Both the position numbers and the translations under genes were made by a program. Below the pieces are notes generated by a model that saw nothing but the letters and a program-made list of their open reading frames with translations, was not told the DNA's origin and searched no databases. Source: Marsupella aquatica (Eukaryota; Marchantiophyta). Taken from it: a stretch of 64,000 nt of DNA. The stretch's first letter is position 1; each line of letters opens with the position of its first letter. The stretch covers positions 7,874,001-7,938,000 of the forward strand of contig OZ316898.1 in NCBI GenBank assembly GCA_973895155.1, given 5' to 3'. This document shows positions 44,760 to 57,567 of the stretch, in pieces.

Positions 44760-45521
44760 TCAAGAGGAAAGAACCCTTTTCAAAAATGCCTGAATCGTGT
44801 CTGCTGCCTTTCTCTCCATCTCAGCATGCGTCAGGGCACTCTTCTTCAAAGCAGCTACCCCAACCTTGAAACTATGGTCTCCACCCTCTACGGTGTACAA
44901 CTCATTCTGCACTGAGATTTTCCTTCTCACCTGCTCCAGTTTATCCAGTGGGCACATGGAGTCTTTGGTACCCTGAACAAACAGCACAGGAGCTCGCAAC
45001 TCCAACAGAGTTTCCTCTCGAATTTTCCCATTCATTCCCTTCAGTGGATACCCCAAACACACAACAGCTGCCACATTTGAGTCTTCCTGCCCAGCAACCA
45101 TGCAGCCTACCCTGGATCCCATAGATTTACCGACAAGCACGACTGGATGCCCAGGATGCTTCTTGGTAGCCTTCAGAACCTGTGCCACATGCGGGTCAAT
45201 GAGTTTCTCAGCTTTGGGTGGTGCCCCTTTCTTTCCACCAGACAAATAAGGATAATCAAATGTGATGACTTCCACTGCATTGGTTGCCTTGGCGAGCAGC
45301 TGCTTCCATCTGACCATCCATTCGTGCTTGGAGTTAGCCCCAGCCCCATGTGCAAACACAATCACCGGCTGTCCGCACCTCTCCTCTGAGGCGTCGCCAT
45401 TACCTTCCTTGAGCTCCGATGATTTTCGCCTCTTCGGAGCAGCAGTTTCCAAGATCGGCTCCTCAGCACCAGGAGTGGCAGCAGGAGCAGGTTTACGTCC
45501 CCTCTTCTTACTGGGAGCCAT
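44760..45521 (-). CDS. TEX30/KANSL3-like alpha/beta hydrolase, intronless
   Basis: A single exon of 253 residues from ATG 45521 (the frame is open upstream, but MAPSKK is the first good Met). The fold shows FAHGAGANS after the first strand (oxyanion region), a nucleophile elbow GKSMGS with Ser133, an acid Asp187 in GTKDSMCP and His216 in GGDHSF, so the triad is complete. This order and the SMGSR elbow fit the TEX30/KANSL3 alpha/beta-hydrolase domain family, whose substrates are largely unknown. The first 40 residues are basic and contain KKRGRKP, an AT-hook-like core, and PKRRK, a likely nuclear localisation signal. A nuclear location is inferred. Members of this family without the tail are about 210-230 residues. 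Confidence 0.9.
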   Translation of the reverse strand: MAPSKKRGRKPAPAATPGAEEPILETAAPKRRKSSELKEGNGDASEERCGQPVIVFAHGAGANSKHEWMVRWKQLLAKATNAVEVITFDYPYLSGGKKGAPPKAEKLIDPHVAQVLKATKKHPGHPVVLVGKSMGSRVGCMVAGQEDSNVAAVVCLGYPLKGMNGKIREETLLELRAPVLFVQGTKDSMCPLDKLEQVRRKISVQNELYTVEGGDHSFKVGVAALKKSALTHAEMERKAADTIQAFLKRVLSS

Positions 45522-47301
45522 CCAAAAGCTTTCTCTCTCCCAACAGAAGTCAACCAAACGGAACCAGGACGAGGCCCAGAGCAATCACCAGAAAAGTAAA
45601 ACAGAGGTCGAGAAACGAGATTTGAGCGACAAAGCATAAAGCTAATCAGGGCTCCAAAGGCCTAAGGAACTCTGCAATCAACGCAAGAGAGCTCCTATCA
45701 CACAAGGGTTGACCACCTGGGGCGAGACAAGGGATGCTTGCTGAAGAAGCTTGTTTACTCTTTTGCCACATCCTGCTCATTGCATGTTTGATCAGGGCAA
45801 TCAAGGCAGGTTGCCAATGACGCTTGCTTAATTGTGGGTCACGCCTTGGCCATGATAAAGCATTGTACTTTGTAAGTACAGTAAATTGGTCCCTTTTCCC
45901 CCAAACTGTAGAATATATCACCTGAACTCAAGTGTTTGGGGGCATTTCTTCATACATGATGCTCAGTACAACCTTTCAAAATTTGTCCAGAAATTTGTTA
46001 TGCTTGAATGAAATTATGAATGTGATAGAAATTAAGTTGTGGGGTACTCCTTCTCCCTCATAGAAATTCTTAGTATTCATATAATCTATGTCAATCTAGT
46101 ACACATCAGTCATGCAATATTTGAATTTTCAGATAGTGAACACCAGTTTAGATGAATTGAGGCTCCCATAGATCACACTGGTGGACAAGATGCTCTGATG
46201 GACAATCTCAGCTGGCACAGATCACTTTGAAATGTTAAGTCTTGGTCAGATGGCACCTTTCCTATGTATAAATGTTAGTATTTTTTTTATATCAAAAAGC
46301 ACTTGGTCCATTGGAGTCCGGAAGTCAAAGTATTGGTCCATCTGTGTATCATCTATCTACTTCTTTAATGAAATGCCCATTTGGTCAATGGAACATATCC
46401 AAAGCTAGCCTTTGGATTGCCCGCATTTTGTTCATTTTCCCCATCAGTTGTTGTCTTAGTGTCCTTGTTGTAGTTTCAGTTGCATCCCTTTTGGGGGGAA
46501 AACTCAGGATCAATGACCAGTTACATTAAAACATCTCTGAAGTGTACAATCTAAGAGTATGCCCATTAGCGTGGTATGCAACTTAAATAATTTGGAGCTG
46601 ATCCAGAAGGTGCAAATATTTTGTTTTGAAAAGCTGGAAGACCAAGCCTACCAGAGTCTTTGCCTACATTTTCAGCAATTCAATACTCCAGAAGTTGAGC
46701 AGTAAAATAATTCAATTGTGGTTGCACTCAGATGCATTTATGGCATCCTCAACTCAAGATCAAGGTTGCAAATCACACTAATAACTGGCTTATCACCACG
46801 TACTGACATGGTTCCCTTTTCTATGGTTTTAGATTACGTATATTTCGTTTCTTGCACTTTGCTTTTCCGTCTGGTTTCTTGTTTTAGAACACACATTCTA
46901 AGACATTCTATCTTATTTAGATATTGAATGGAATTGAAACTCCCCGATCTGCTAGAGGCTGTGGAGGTTTTACAATCTTTGCCCACATGTATCCTCTTAC
47001 TTTCTCAACTGTCCAAATGCCAGGACTCATGATATACAATACTTGTGCAACGTCCTGTCTTTCTTGACAGGCATATCCTACTTCGTAAGCTAATTAACTC
47101 GAATGGGCAGGCACGCGCAGGCTCCTAATTCTACCACCGTGACCTCAATGTACACTAGATGCTCGGAGGGAACACTTCTACACTCACGAATTGTTCTATA
47201 TACAGCCATCACCGGATATTCAGAGGATCTCAGAGTCAGGCAGTGAAGTTAAAGAGAAGACCAAGACGTAACCATGGCAACGTACTGGTTCTCTTCGAAT
47301 A
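45522..47301. other. intergenic, no gene recognised
   Basis: Holds the upstream region of the minus-strand hydrolase and the 3' flank of the epoxide hydrolase gene. The frame at 45646-45921 has no recognised domain. No repeats of note. Confidence 0.5.
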
Positions 47302-50119
47302 TTAGAGTCTGGACCGAGTCTGCAATTCGTTTTGCAAAAAACTGATTAACAGCTCATTCACTTGCTCATGCTTTTCTTGTTGAATGAAGTGTCCACTTTC
47401 CAGAACCACAAAGCTTCTGAGATTTGGGACAAAATGCTTCAACCCTCCTCCTTCCACATATTCCTTGGTCCCAGGAACATGCCAAACAATGTCCTTGGAG
47501 CCCGCTATGAAGAATGCTGGTGTGGTGATACTGGCCTTCGTATATGGGGCCTGAAGTTCCCATGTTCTGCACATTCTCAATCAAGTCAGCATTCAAGACA
47601 TGAACAAGAAAAGGCATGACACAGGCGTTCTAGTTGAAAGCTGGGGAACGAGATACGCATTACTGTTATCAAGACTTGCTGGGTCTCTAGAAAAGTACAT
47701 GGCAAGCGCCTCTGGGGTGCATCAAGCGCACACAATGCAATTTCCATTCTATTCCTTGTGCACAAATGAGATAACTCTTCCTTGGTCCAAGCAAATGACC
47801 TCATTACAACTCTCTCTAGATATATCACTGACAAACACTTCGATGCGACCTTAACTCTCTAGATATCATGCTTTGTTACTTTCAAATTTACCATTGAGCC
47901 ACCCTTCAGGTATCAATAGCGACGAATGATGCATCACGTCAATGGAACTAGGAAATCGAAGACAGGTTTCGAGAAGTCACCTTTGTATAGCACGATAAAC
48001 GTTCACAGGACCGGTGAGACCACTTGTCTTGAAAGCTTGTACATACTGATCCAAATCCTCCGCAGTGAACCATGAAGTTAATGGAGTAGAGCCCTCAAAA
48101 ACGTCAGCAAGGCTCTTTCCTTTTGGAACAACCAATGCAGATGTTTGTGAGGACAGGATTGTTTCTCTTAAAAATGTTGGCAGGCCAACACGGGCGATCT
48201 CAGCCTCAGCATGACCTGGCTTCTGCATACGAGAGCACGTTTATAGGAAAATCTAAGGGCAGCTGAATTAAACTTTATGCATAAACTTTAACGCCTACAG
48301 CCTATTCTCAATGCGCGGGAAAATGTATACATGAAAACTAGATTTTCTCTACTGGAGAATTTAACTGAGAGGAGGCAGAGCAGAAATAATGCTGTAGTTT
48401 CACATTATGTCTATTTTGAAGGAACAAGCGAAAAGACAAATTTAGGTGCTCTTACCTGAAACTGAGCCATATACCACCCATCTCCAAGTTGGGGGACAAT
48501 AATCGAAAGAAGACTCCCCTTGTTCTGTCGGGGGGTGTAAGGCACACTCAGAGTCACCACAGCTCTCACTCTATCTGGGCGAAACAAGGCCAAACCCCAG
48601 GCTGCCTCCGCTCCCCAATCATGCCCTACTACGAAGACCTGGTCCTTAGTGTCAGCATTTCGTTGGACAAATGTGTTCCTCACAGACAGATAGAAATTTT
48701 CAGAGACAATATAAGGCCAGCAGACTGCACAAAGATTGAATGAATGAAGCAATGTCGATGAGAACAGTAGAGATTCCATGAAGCAAACAGATCCCTTCAG
48801 ATTGCTACAACAGGTTGACACTATCTACCAATCAAATCATTTTCTGAACAAGAGTGCTCTAATGCAACGAGAACAGCTTCCTGCACCTAAGGTAAACCTT
48901 ATGAGTGAATCCAATTAAAGATGAATCTAGTTCCACAGATATAGAAATGGCCAAAAGGTATCCGGAAACTTGTGCTACGCCTAGACGTTTTGTCACTGCA
49001 ACTGTGAGAATGTGGCAGCAGAATAACAAGTCTTCCATGTAAGACATGATTGAGCTATATAATAACGTGCTGGAAAGCCACGGTAGGAGACGAAATACGA
49101 GACGCGTTATCCATGGGATGAACCAGGGAAATGGAACAATAGACTCACTTGTTTCTCTCCCAATGCATCAATCAGGCCGATCAAGTCTCCAGTTATATCA
49201 AACACAGTGTACTTCTCAGCTTCCAATGGTGCATCGGTTTGACCAAAGCCCCGGATATCTGGGGCAATTGCGTGAAATCCTGCATTTGCTAATGCAGGTA
49301 TTTGGTAGCGCCAAGTGAACCAAAAATCAGGGAACCCGTGCAGGAGAAGAACAACTGGACCTGGGCACAAATAGATAACAGTAGAATCGTTACCAGAGAA
49401 TCTGCAGCAATGTTTCTTCTCAATTTAACCTTATCCAATATAGAATATTCACTCCCCAACTTTATCACAAGACCTACATGGAACAAGTAACCACCAGCAA
49501 CCGGCAAAGAGCTCTAAGACTCCGGCAATAGGGGAGGATGCTGTTGCAGGTCGAGATAGAATTAGGTAGTTATCTCTAAGCTTACAAATGCGTGGCGGTG
49601 TTGAAGGAATACCGCAGTGTCTGGGCTAGATAAGTCCAAAACAGAGCATGACGTAATGCGGCGAAGGCTAAGATATGCGTTCTATTCCGCCCCTCTGAAC
49701 TCCCAATCCTTTTTTTTCTGACGATCCAACCCTTCATATTTGAATTTTCCTTGCAACCTAAAGCTTTTCCAAGGAGCGTCTTGACCGATCTCCTCTAGTC
49801 GAAGGGTCAATGTAATGAGCTTTCAGATTCAACAGCTTGCAGAAAGCGATTTCTCCGTCAACTCAAACCTTATTCAAATTAATCAACAACCAAGTCTGAG
49901 GTGAACAGATTCCTGAACCTGCGAAACATCCTTATCAGTCTGAAGCTCCAAACCCATCCTTCGCTCTCACGAAATACATACAAGTGAAACAGGGCGATAA
50001 AGTCCAACTCCCGACTCTAACCCCAGAAGTTCTGATTCTTTTGTCTGACCTGATCCTGCTTCCGCAATGTGCATATTGATGCCATTTGTTTTGATGAAGC
50101 GATGAGTGATGCCTGACAT
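47302..50119 (-). CDS. soluble epoxide hydrolase (alpha/beta hydrolase fold)
   Basis: Opens epoxides, for example of fatty acids, to diols with water. Five exons on the minus strand: 50119-50050, 49360-49149, 48638-48456, 48222-47981 and 47566-47302; 323 residues, the usual plant length. Exon 1 is only 70 bases (MSGITHRF, MHIAEAGS). Motifs: HGFPDF (31-36, oxyanion hole), the nucleophile Asp101 in VGHDWGA, Asp261 in AGSKD and His295 in ESGHF, forming the charge relay, and lid tyrosines Tyr150 and Tyr215 that activate the epoxide. No signal peptide is visible, so it is probably cytosolic; the C-terminal SRL could act as a peroxisomal PTS1-like end (the sequence ends TRSRL). An alternative acceptor for exon 3 at 48644 would insert two residues; 48638 fits the family better. 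Confidence 0.94.
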
Positions 50120-52272
50120 TATTGCTCCAAGACTCTGTCCACATATGTCAAGTGCAAATCACAAATTCCGCAAATCACGCAATTCTGGTGCCCAATGGAG
50201 TAACGGCCACCACTTGCCCTCACTAAGTAAAGATGGAATTCATGGCCCACAAATTCCTAGACTACTGCCCCTCGGTAACCCACAAAATCCCGCATAACCT
50301 ACTTCAGTTCTCTCTGAACCCAAAACAACCAAGAAAATCCCACCAAAACCCAGTCACACACAAGTAAACGAGCCACTCTGCAGTCCTCTACTGTGACACT
50401 GGGCCACCACCAAAACAGCACCACTCGTTTAAAAGAGTTCCCGCATGAATTGGATCAATTCATATTCGAAGATTCGCTACTCACCTCGCAACCCCTACAC
50501 TAGCACGGAAATGTGGTGAAGCAGAAGCACCTCATCTACACATCGAATCCACAGTTGATTTCAGCAGCACGAGCAGTCTTGACAGCTTGTTGCACCAAAC
50601 GAAGAAGCAACCAGAGCCCAGAGGAGTGAGTTCAGTGAGCTGCAATCAAATGCCCACTATTGAACTTGATGCATTGCACGAGTGAATCGAAGTACTTTAC
50701 TGTATAGTACTGCCAACCAGTGTATTTTTTTAAGGATTTCACTTTTTCGCCAAGGTGGCTAATGTAAAGTGTGTCAAAGAGAAGATGCTCAAAAGATTCT
50801 ATATTCAATTATTTTCCTGACCGTCAGATCTCCCTAGATTTAAGGCAGACCGTTAGATTCTGGCTATTGGGGCCTGGGATTAGGTGGAACATTGGCTAAT
50901 GAGACAGCAAAAAAGTAGCGAATTTTAGCCAAAAGTGGGGGAAGGATTTTTGGGGAGGTGGAATCTAGCGAATTTTCGCCACTAAAAAAAACACTGCTGC
51001 CAACTATAAAGGGCCAAACCTAGAGAGATCCCAAAAGCCTCAACACCCTGGCCCACCCTTGACTAGGGAAGATGGTGGAGTGGGGCAGCCAACAAGGAGG
51101 GGGTGGAGTAAGGTGGGGCAGGAGCTTTATATGCAAGAGACCCAACCCAATGTTGAGGGCTCAAAAACATATCCAGGTAAGGGTAGAAGACATGGATGAC
51201 CACCTAATGGTGAAACTTGGCCGGATGTTGATGGCCGGATTGTTTCAAGTTAACTAGAGTTACTTTGCTTAAGTCGTAAAGTTGATAAAATACTAGTAAT
51301 TATTGAACTAAAATGAGTGACAAAGTATCTGTGTCAACAAAGAAGAGTGGCAATGTAATAAATCTCAGTCAGTATTCTCAAACCTCGTTGTATTATTTCC
51401 AATGGCCTTACCTTTGATGTACACTACCGAGCTTTGTCATCCCATCACTATTGATTCACTTTGCTCAGGCAATTATGGAGAGCTCTGATATCACCAAGAC
51501 TGATGAGTGATAAGGTTGGTTTAAGAGACAGTCCATGAGGGCCATAAAGAATACCCCACTTAGATTACAAGTGGATTTTAAATTTCCTCTAGTAGGTTTG
51601 TTTGTCTCCCCCACCTCAAGTTCGATGCCTGGATGGATCACAAAGTTTGACCCACTGACTCAAATGCACCATCTGGCATTTTAATTCATTTTTTTGTAAT
51701 TAAATTTTTTGAAAAGGGGTGCCAGGGCCGTCAATAACACAGGAGGGGATGAATGCCACCCAGGAAAAAAACAAACGAGTCCCGGTGACCCGGAGGCAGA
51801 AAGCCCAACAAACACAACCACTAGTCTGGCCAAGAAGCTTTAAAGATGGCAAGCCGCACTACTGGAATTGATGTCACTCCCTGATGTACTCTTGGGAGGC
51901 ATGCTTACGTTAATACCGCTGAGAACCTTTATTACTAAAGAGGGGTTCACATTCTTCTCCATCTAGCCATGAGGGTTCAAGCAAAGGTATTACATTTGTT
52001 TCCTAGTTTTCTATTTGGAGAGACCATTATTATTATGCTGCACCACCACATCAAGTGGAGAAGGTGCTTTCGTTTTGTATCACACAGGGCGTTTCCATTA
52101 TGTTTTGTATGAGGGTAGAGCCTTCAGACATGGGTCCTCTTGGGCGGACTACTTGGCCAAATGCGAAGCAAGTCAATGTCAGATCTTCGATCCTGCAACA
52201 GTTTCAATAAGACATATGTGAAAGCTCAAAGATGTAGGCAATGTGTCCTCAGACTCCATTCGCATATGGACC
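50120..52272. other. intergenic, nothing recognised
   Basis: Mixed sequence with the epoxide hydrolase promoter at its left edge and the SDR 3' end at its right edge. Short frames at 51072-51257 and 52015-52221 have no recognised features. No repeats or RNA genes were seen. Confidence 0.5.
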
Positions 52273-54795
52273 TTAACCAAGAGAATTGAATGGACTGAAT
52301 TTCATGTCTGAGCTAGAAATGAAAACAATCTCGTTCAATTCCAACTGAAACAAATCTGTGGCCAAGTCTAGATTATGAACCTGGTAGGCAATTCTCGCAA
52401 TGGCGTCTGCGATGTCTTGGGGCAACAAAGCCCCGGCATGGGCATATCTCTTTCGTGCGTCAATGCCGGCTTTGTCAGAGGTGTCACTAGCCCATCTATA
52501 ATTCCAGGCACCAAGAAACAAAGATTAGTGACATATATCAGAGAACCAACACAATCGAGAGATGTGCAATGAATCATATCTGGTAATGCTGTATCGCTAG
52601 CTAGTTTACAAGAACTGGTATGCTTCCCAATCTGACCTGTATTAGAATTTACAGGAACTTGCACTGAAATTGATTCTATTCTCATCCTTCTTTGACTAGC
52701 TACTTGATTTTTCTGCCAGTCAACATTGGGAAGTCACGTTGTCGGACTCACCTGCCACTGTCGACGCTCCCTGGATGCACAGATGCCACTTTGATTCCAG
52801 TGCTTGCCACTTCTAAACGAAGAGCCTGCGCCATTCCTGTGAGTGCATACTTTGACGCAACATAGACGGAGAAGTAGGGAGCAATGACCGATAGGCCCAA
52901 CACGCTGTTGACAAACACAATTTGCCCAAACCCTTGTTTCTGTTTCACACAAGTCTCTAAGTTTAGAAAAAATCTTCACACATCAAGCCAAAGTGACAGG
53001 AACCTGGACAAATCTCAGAATCGATATGGACAGATCTTCGAACCAAACTTACTGCTTTTCAATCTTATCAAGAGGCATTCCCTTCAGCCCAGCTAAGGGT
53101 GGCGAAGAAAAACCAATGCATAGGTAAATTAAAGAGGTTTTTTGAGAAAGTTGTTGCATGAAACCAGCCGCTCAACTCTGGTCGGGTGTGCAAGCAATGA
53201 AGGAAGAAATGAGAACCTTGAACCTTTTGCACGAAACCAACGTCTCAACCTGATCTGGTCAGGTGTGCAAGGCATCAAGGAAGAAATAAGAAATAGGTTT
53301 TTCAGTAGTGCTTAAGAATTTTCCACCTTGAATGCAGGAAGAGCCGCTTTGAGCCACAGAAAAACTCCCCGAACGTTGGAGTTGAAGATGTTGTCAAAGT
53401 CCGCTGCAGTGTGGTCTTCCAAAGGGACCTTCCAACTCGCCCCAGCATTCAGCACCAGTACGTCTATGTGCCCCAAAGCTTTGATTGCCTCTTCATAGTT
53501 CCTCTGGACATCGGCTTCTACGCCAACATCTCCCACCGACTTGTGCACGGTCCCGCCTCCTGCACCTGCGGGGACGTAATTTATGTTCTTGTCAAACTAT
53601 AAAACCCTTCTATGCCTGAGACAAGCTGTATTTGTCCCATCCAGTAAGTCATTAGGACGCCTCCAGAATTTGTGATCAACGTAACATGAATTAATCTACC
53701 TCAGCACTTGCATTGGTAGATATAGAATGACTGTCAGTGAGCTCGGAATGTAGAAGATTTTGACAAAGGGGCAAGAGGAATACGTATGCCTCGGGGATTC
53801 TGAAAGCTGATGTATTCAAGCAGATTCCAGCCAGCGGCAGCCAGACGAGACCAACTAGTTTAATATTGAGAGCCATTATTCTTCCCTCTTGCCAGCCTGG
53901 GAGCTCTGCCTAGTCGTTATTAGCACTGTATGGTAATCTGGCTACAATTCAAGCTTGAACCGGAATGCACAATAATTTATAGAGCAAGTTGAGAGGCTGT
54001 CTAGATCTATGAAGGGAAAGAAAATCAATGATTAACTATATTGCCATGCAAGGATACAACAGACAGTACGAGTGCATTAAGTGAAATGATGCCTGAATTT
54101 CATCAATGTCTCGCTGGAGGCCGAGACCCCAAACACAAGGATAGCGATCAACAGAAAATTTGGGAGGTAGCAAGGACGAGCAATGGTCTTACACCCATTA
54201 CCAAGAGTATTCGAGCTCTCTTTCGAACAAAGAGCTAGAACAAAAATGACACTAAATGAACATTTGATTGAATCGAATCAACTCTACGGGACAAAAATGG
54301 GCCATGGGACCGAGAATGTGTATAAAAAGTTGTGAAAAAGCAGAGTCAAAATCTCCAGGCGTGGCAGTGGAGATTGGCAAGAGAGAGAGAGGGAGAGTCT
54401 GCAAGCAATTCAGATAGAACTGGGTGCAGAATTCTCACTATGAACAACTTATATCACATGCGTGGCATAGCACTTTCAATTGGTGATGAAATTGAAAGTG
54501 CTTGCGATCAGAGAGTCATGTTGCAAAATCTCAGGACTCCAAAAAAACCGTGACTTGCAAGGTACTAGACAGGCGGCTAAGCACCCCCATTTATGAAGTT
54601 CGAGATAACAATTAGATACGACACGAGCTTATCAGTTATTTTGCTGAACGTACCTTTAGCTAGGCTGACGGTCTCTTTCAGCTTAGCTTCGGAGCGACCC
54701 GTGATAAACACTTCATGACCGTCCTTGGAGAATCTCAGGGCAGTTCCACGGCCAATTCCTCTGGAGCCCCCGATCACCAACACTTTCAACCTCAT
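52273..54795 (-). CDS. short-chain dehydrogenase/reductase (classical SDR), copy 1
   Basis: An NAD(P)-dependent oxidoreductase of the classical SDR family. Four exons on the minus strand: 54795-54654, 53565-53327, 52939-52752 and 52495-52273; 263 residues. The Rossmann glycine motif is GGSRGIG (9-15), followed by the NAG motif (87-89). The catalytic residues are Ser139, Tyr153 and Lys157 (YVASK), all present. GRSEAKL after beta-strand 2 (Arg/Ser) suggests NADPH. No signal peptide or membrane segment is visible, so cytosolic. The substrate cannot be told. The start ATG (54795) is chosen because the Rossmann strand begins there; the frame is open further upstream. Intron 2 contains a 73-bp direct repeat. 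Exon 1 and its flanks occur again in inverted orientation at 63404. Confidence 0.92.
53155..53289. repeat. 73-bp imperfect direct repeat in SDR intron 2
   Basis: Copies at about 53155-53215 and 53228-53289 share GAAACCA, CTCAAC, GGTGTGCAAG and AAGGAAGAAAT in the same order, with several substitutions. Confidence 0.8.
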
Positions 54796-55950
54796 TGTTT
54801 CTTTTGCTCTTCGTTTGCTCGGTACCGTCCTTAGTCGCTGACGTTGATCAGCTCGATGATTCAACAGGAGACAAGACACACTGTAGATCTCCACCTCAGT
54901 CTGGCAGGCAGCCCTTCTACGGAATCTCAAGCAACTATCCTTCCTCGGCCGAGGAAAATAATGTCATCAATGTACTAAGATTGATTCAGTGACCGATCGT
55001 AGTCCCTACTCATGCGATCGCCGTTGATCAGCAACAACACGGACATTCATGTGTATTTCAAAATTTCCGGTCCGTATGGTGTGCATCAAAAGGAAAGCTA
55101 TAGCTGTAGAAAAGCATGCTTTTGCATCAGGTGGAAAGCTGTAGAGAAGGATGCTCGCTTCAAGAGGAGGAGGAAAAGTGAAGCGAAGCTTCGAGACTTG
55201 ACCAAAATCAGAATGGGCCCACACTAAATCCACACACCAGAGCTCGCGAGAGCGATTGGAATTGACCACTTGATTTTATTACTCTTATTACAGTTTGCTC
55301 ATGACTCACTGTTGCTCCTCTAGTCACTCGACGAGATGCTCGAGGAAATCGGGATCCAAAAATCCCGTTTTGAAGGCTGAGCTTATCAACTTGGAAAGTG
55401 CTGACTCAGGACGATGCACAGATCACTTTGTACGTGATAATAAAAAAATGTATTCTGCCATGTTTTCATCTGAACCCCTCCGCTGCCAGAATGAGAGGAC
55501 AAGATTAAGTGTCAAAAGTTCAGAACGGGTCTGTTAGTAGGAACTTGTTCAAGCCTACGCTAGAACCGAGTGACCGGGGTCTAGAGCACAGACCGTGGTG
55601 CTCAACGAGCTTACGCAGGGGAATGGGCCTGGTTCTGTATCCAATTCTGTTCTAGATTCAAGTCCTCCTCGATCGATCCCAAATTGAGCGAAAACATTAC
55701 TGTAAGTGTGAAGAGTGACTGTGAGGTATGTGTAGGTGAGGGTGCCTCTTGCTTATTAAAGCATGCATCCAGAAATTTTCCAGCTCCTCGATTAATGACC
55801 CAGACAAGCATGCTCTGGTGGAGTTACGAGGGACATGTGCATGCACAGAAGTACAAATGATTGAAGAAAAATCACAAACGGCATTTAAGGTGGCAGAAAC
55901 TAAGTAATATATTATTTTCACTAGTACAAGAAAATTGGGTATGGAGTTCT
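54190..55950. repeat. left arm of a large inverted duplication
   Basis: SDR copy 1 exon 1, the start of its first intron (to about 54190), its 5' leader, and the region to about 55950 match, in inverted orientation, sequence at about 62340-64000. Matching landmarks include AAGCACTTTCAATTTCATC in the intron, TTCTGCACCCA, the leader coding RFRRRAAC, CAAGTTCCTGCA-like and GTACTTCTGTGCATGCAC segments. Homology is patchy, with indels, so the duplication is not recent. Confidence 0.85.
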
Positions 55951-57437
55951 CTGCCCGGCCAGATTACATGTTCAAACCTCAGATGCAGAGGAACTCCATT
56001 TTGACGTAGCAGGTTGAGGGGCCTGCCAATGCTGGTGCTCCAAACTTGGTGCAAAACCAGAACATTGCAGCGACACTGTTGGTTTACACTGCCACTAATC
56101 CCGATTCTGTGGGAGCACAAAATAGTCGCCATTTGCCCACTTTTGTACTTTGCTAAGACTAGTATTAGGGCATCTTTATGAGTAATGGCTCTCGGCCTCA
56201 ACATTTTCACAGGGCTGTATAGAAGTTTTTTCCACTCGGCTCTACAATGTTTATTTATTTATTTATTATTTAAATTAGAGGAAATATGTGAAACCCCATA
56301 GAAAGTCAACTCAGTTACAACATTTGAACTCTACACTAATGAGTCTCAACTTGTGAGCTAGCACACACAGTGAAACCCCATAGAAAGTCAACTCAGTTAC
56401 AACATTTGAACTCTACACTAATGAGTCTCAACTTGTGAGCTAGCACACACAGCCATGCCTCTCCCTGCAGCTACAATGCCTTACTATCATAGCATGTGAT
56501 CATTCTTTACATGAAACAAGTTATGGACTTGAAAGTCCATAATGTTTTCTGTCACTAACCTTAACCTAGTAATTAAGGTACATCAAGGATTGAGGTTGGA
56601 GAGTCCTATTGAAAATTTGAGACCCCTCTGGATACACAAGGTTTTGAAAATGGAGACAATCTTTGAGGTTTGAGTCTATCCCTATTGGATATTTGGGACC
56701 CCTATGGATACACCAGATTTTGAAAATGATCACAACCTACTATCAAGGTTTGAGTTTTGAGACCAGTATTGGATATGTGGGCACTGGTGGATAAGAGATT
56801 TATTTCAAGGTGCCAAAAAAACAAATGATTTCCAACCGGGAGAAATAATCCCTGAGGCAAAAGACCCAATCAAGGGGGGAAAACCAAGGGACCAGAAGGA
56901 CCTGGGCCAAAGCCTAGCTTGAGGGAGTGTCAGTACTCCTCTCATGGAACCCAGCGCTTACCACACTCTCCTATGGACTCGGGAGAAGCGCACCCACGGG
57001 AAGAATCGAGCATGACTGGAGAGCTTCAAGAGCTGGGAACAGGTTAGGCGATGATTTGTCGTTGTCGGTTGCAGTGCTGAATTTCGGAATACCATAATAA
57101 TCTAGTCTCTGAGCTCGATGGCCTGAGAATCTTGATTTGGTTGCCCTGCCGGCATCGAGGAGATGAGGAAGCTTGCTTGTGAGTACTGTAAGCACTATGT
57201 GCACTCCCCCAATCTGTTTATTTCTGGAGGAGATTCAAGCCAGCTCTGTTCTCGTTTCTCCACCTGCTTGGCTTTCTAGGGTGTGTGTTTGGATGATTTT
57301 TATGGTCATTGGTGGATCCCGCAGGTAAATGGAGCTTGTAGATATTCTAATTGCAGATTCTGCTCATTTTATATCAGATAGTCGTACTTTTTTTCTGTTC
57401 TCAGTTTGGCGTTCTTCGTCCCTTGCTTGTCCTGCAG
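54796..57437. other. non-coding left arm and repeats
   Basis: After the SDR leader this stretch holds the left arm of the inverted duplication (to about 55950) and the 82-bp tandem duplication (56289-56452). The 56540-56800 segment has direct repeats of a phrase around GACCCCT-TGGATACAC. A minus-strand frame at 56971-57204 has no recognised domain. Confidence 0.55.
56289..56452. repeat. perfect 82-bp tandem duplication
   Basis: The unit beginning TGAAACCCCATAGAAAG starts at 56289 and again at 56371, and I see no difference between the copies. Perfect identity suggests a recent event or an assembly duplication. Confidence 0.95.
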
Positions 57438-57567
57438 GGAGTGATCAAAGCTATTGTGGACTACTCAAGGACTGTGAGGTTGCCTGTACATGTTCGTGAT
57501 GCTTTGGGCCGCATCAGTATAGCCAAAGCTAGAATGCTTTCTGGATGGCAACAAGGCAACTGTCGAG
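57438..57567 (+). pseudogene. lone exon resembling sigma-70 factor region 3 (plastid sigma factor)
   Basis: A 130-base segment is bounded by a good acceptor (CTGCAG before 57438) and a donor (GAG then GTGAGG after 57567). It codes GVIKAIVDYSRTVRLPVHV, then a segment with RISIAKARML. This matches the end of region 2.4 into region 3.0 of sigma-70 factors, where plastid sigma factors have SR-x-IRLP-x-H. I could not find neighbouring sigma exons on either side, so it is probably a stranded gene fragment. It lies about 800 bases before the sialidase-like start codon and shares its strand. Confidence 0.6.
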
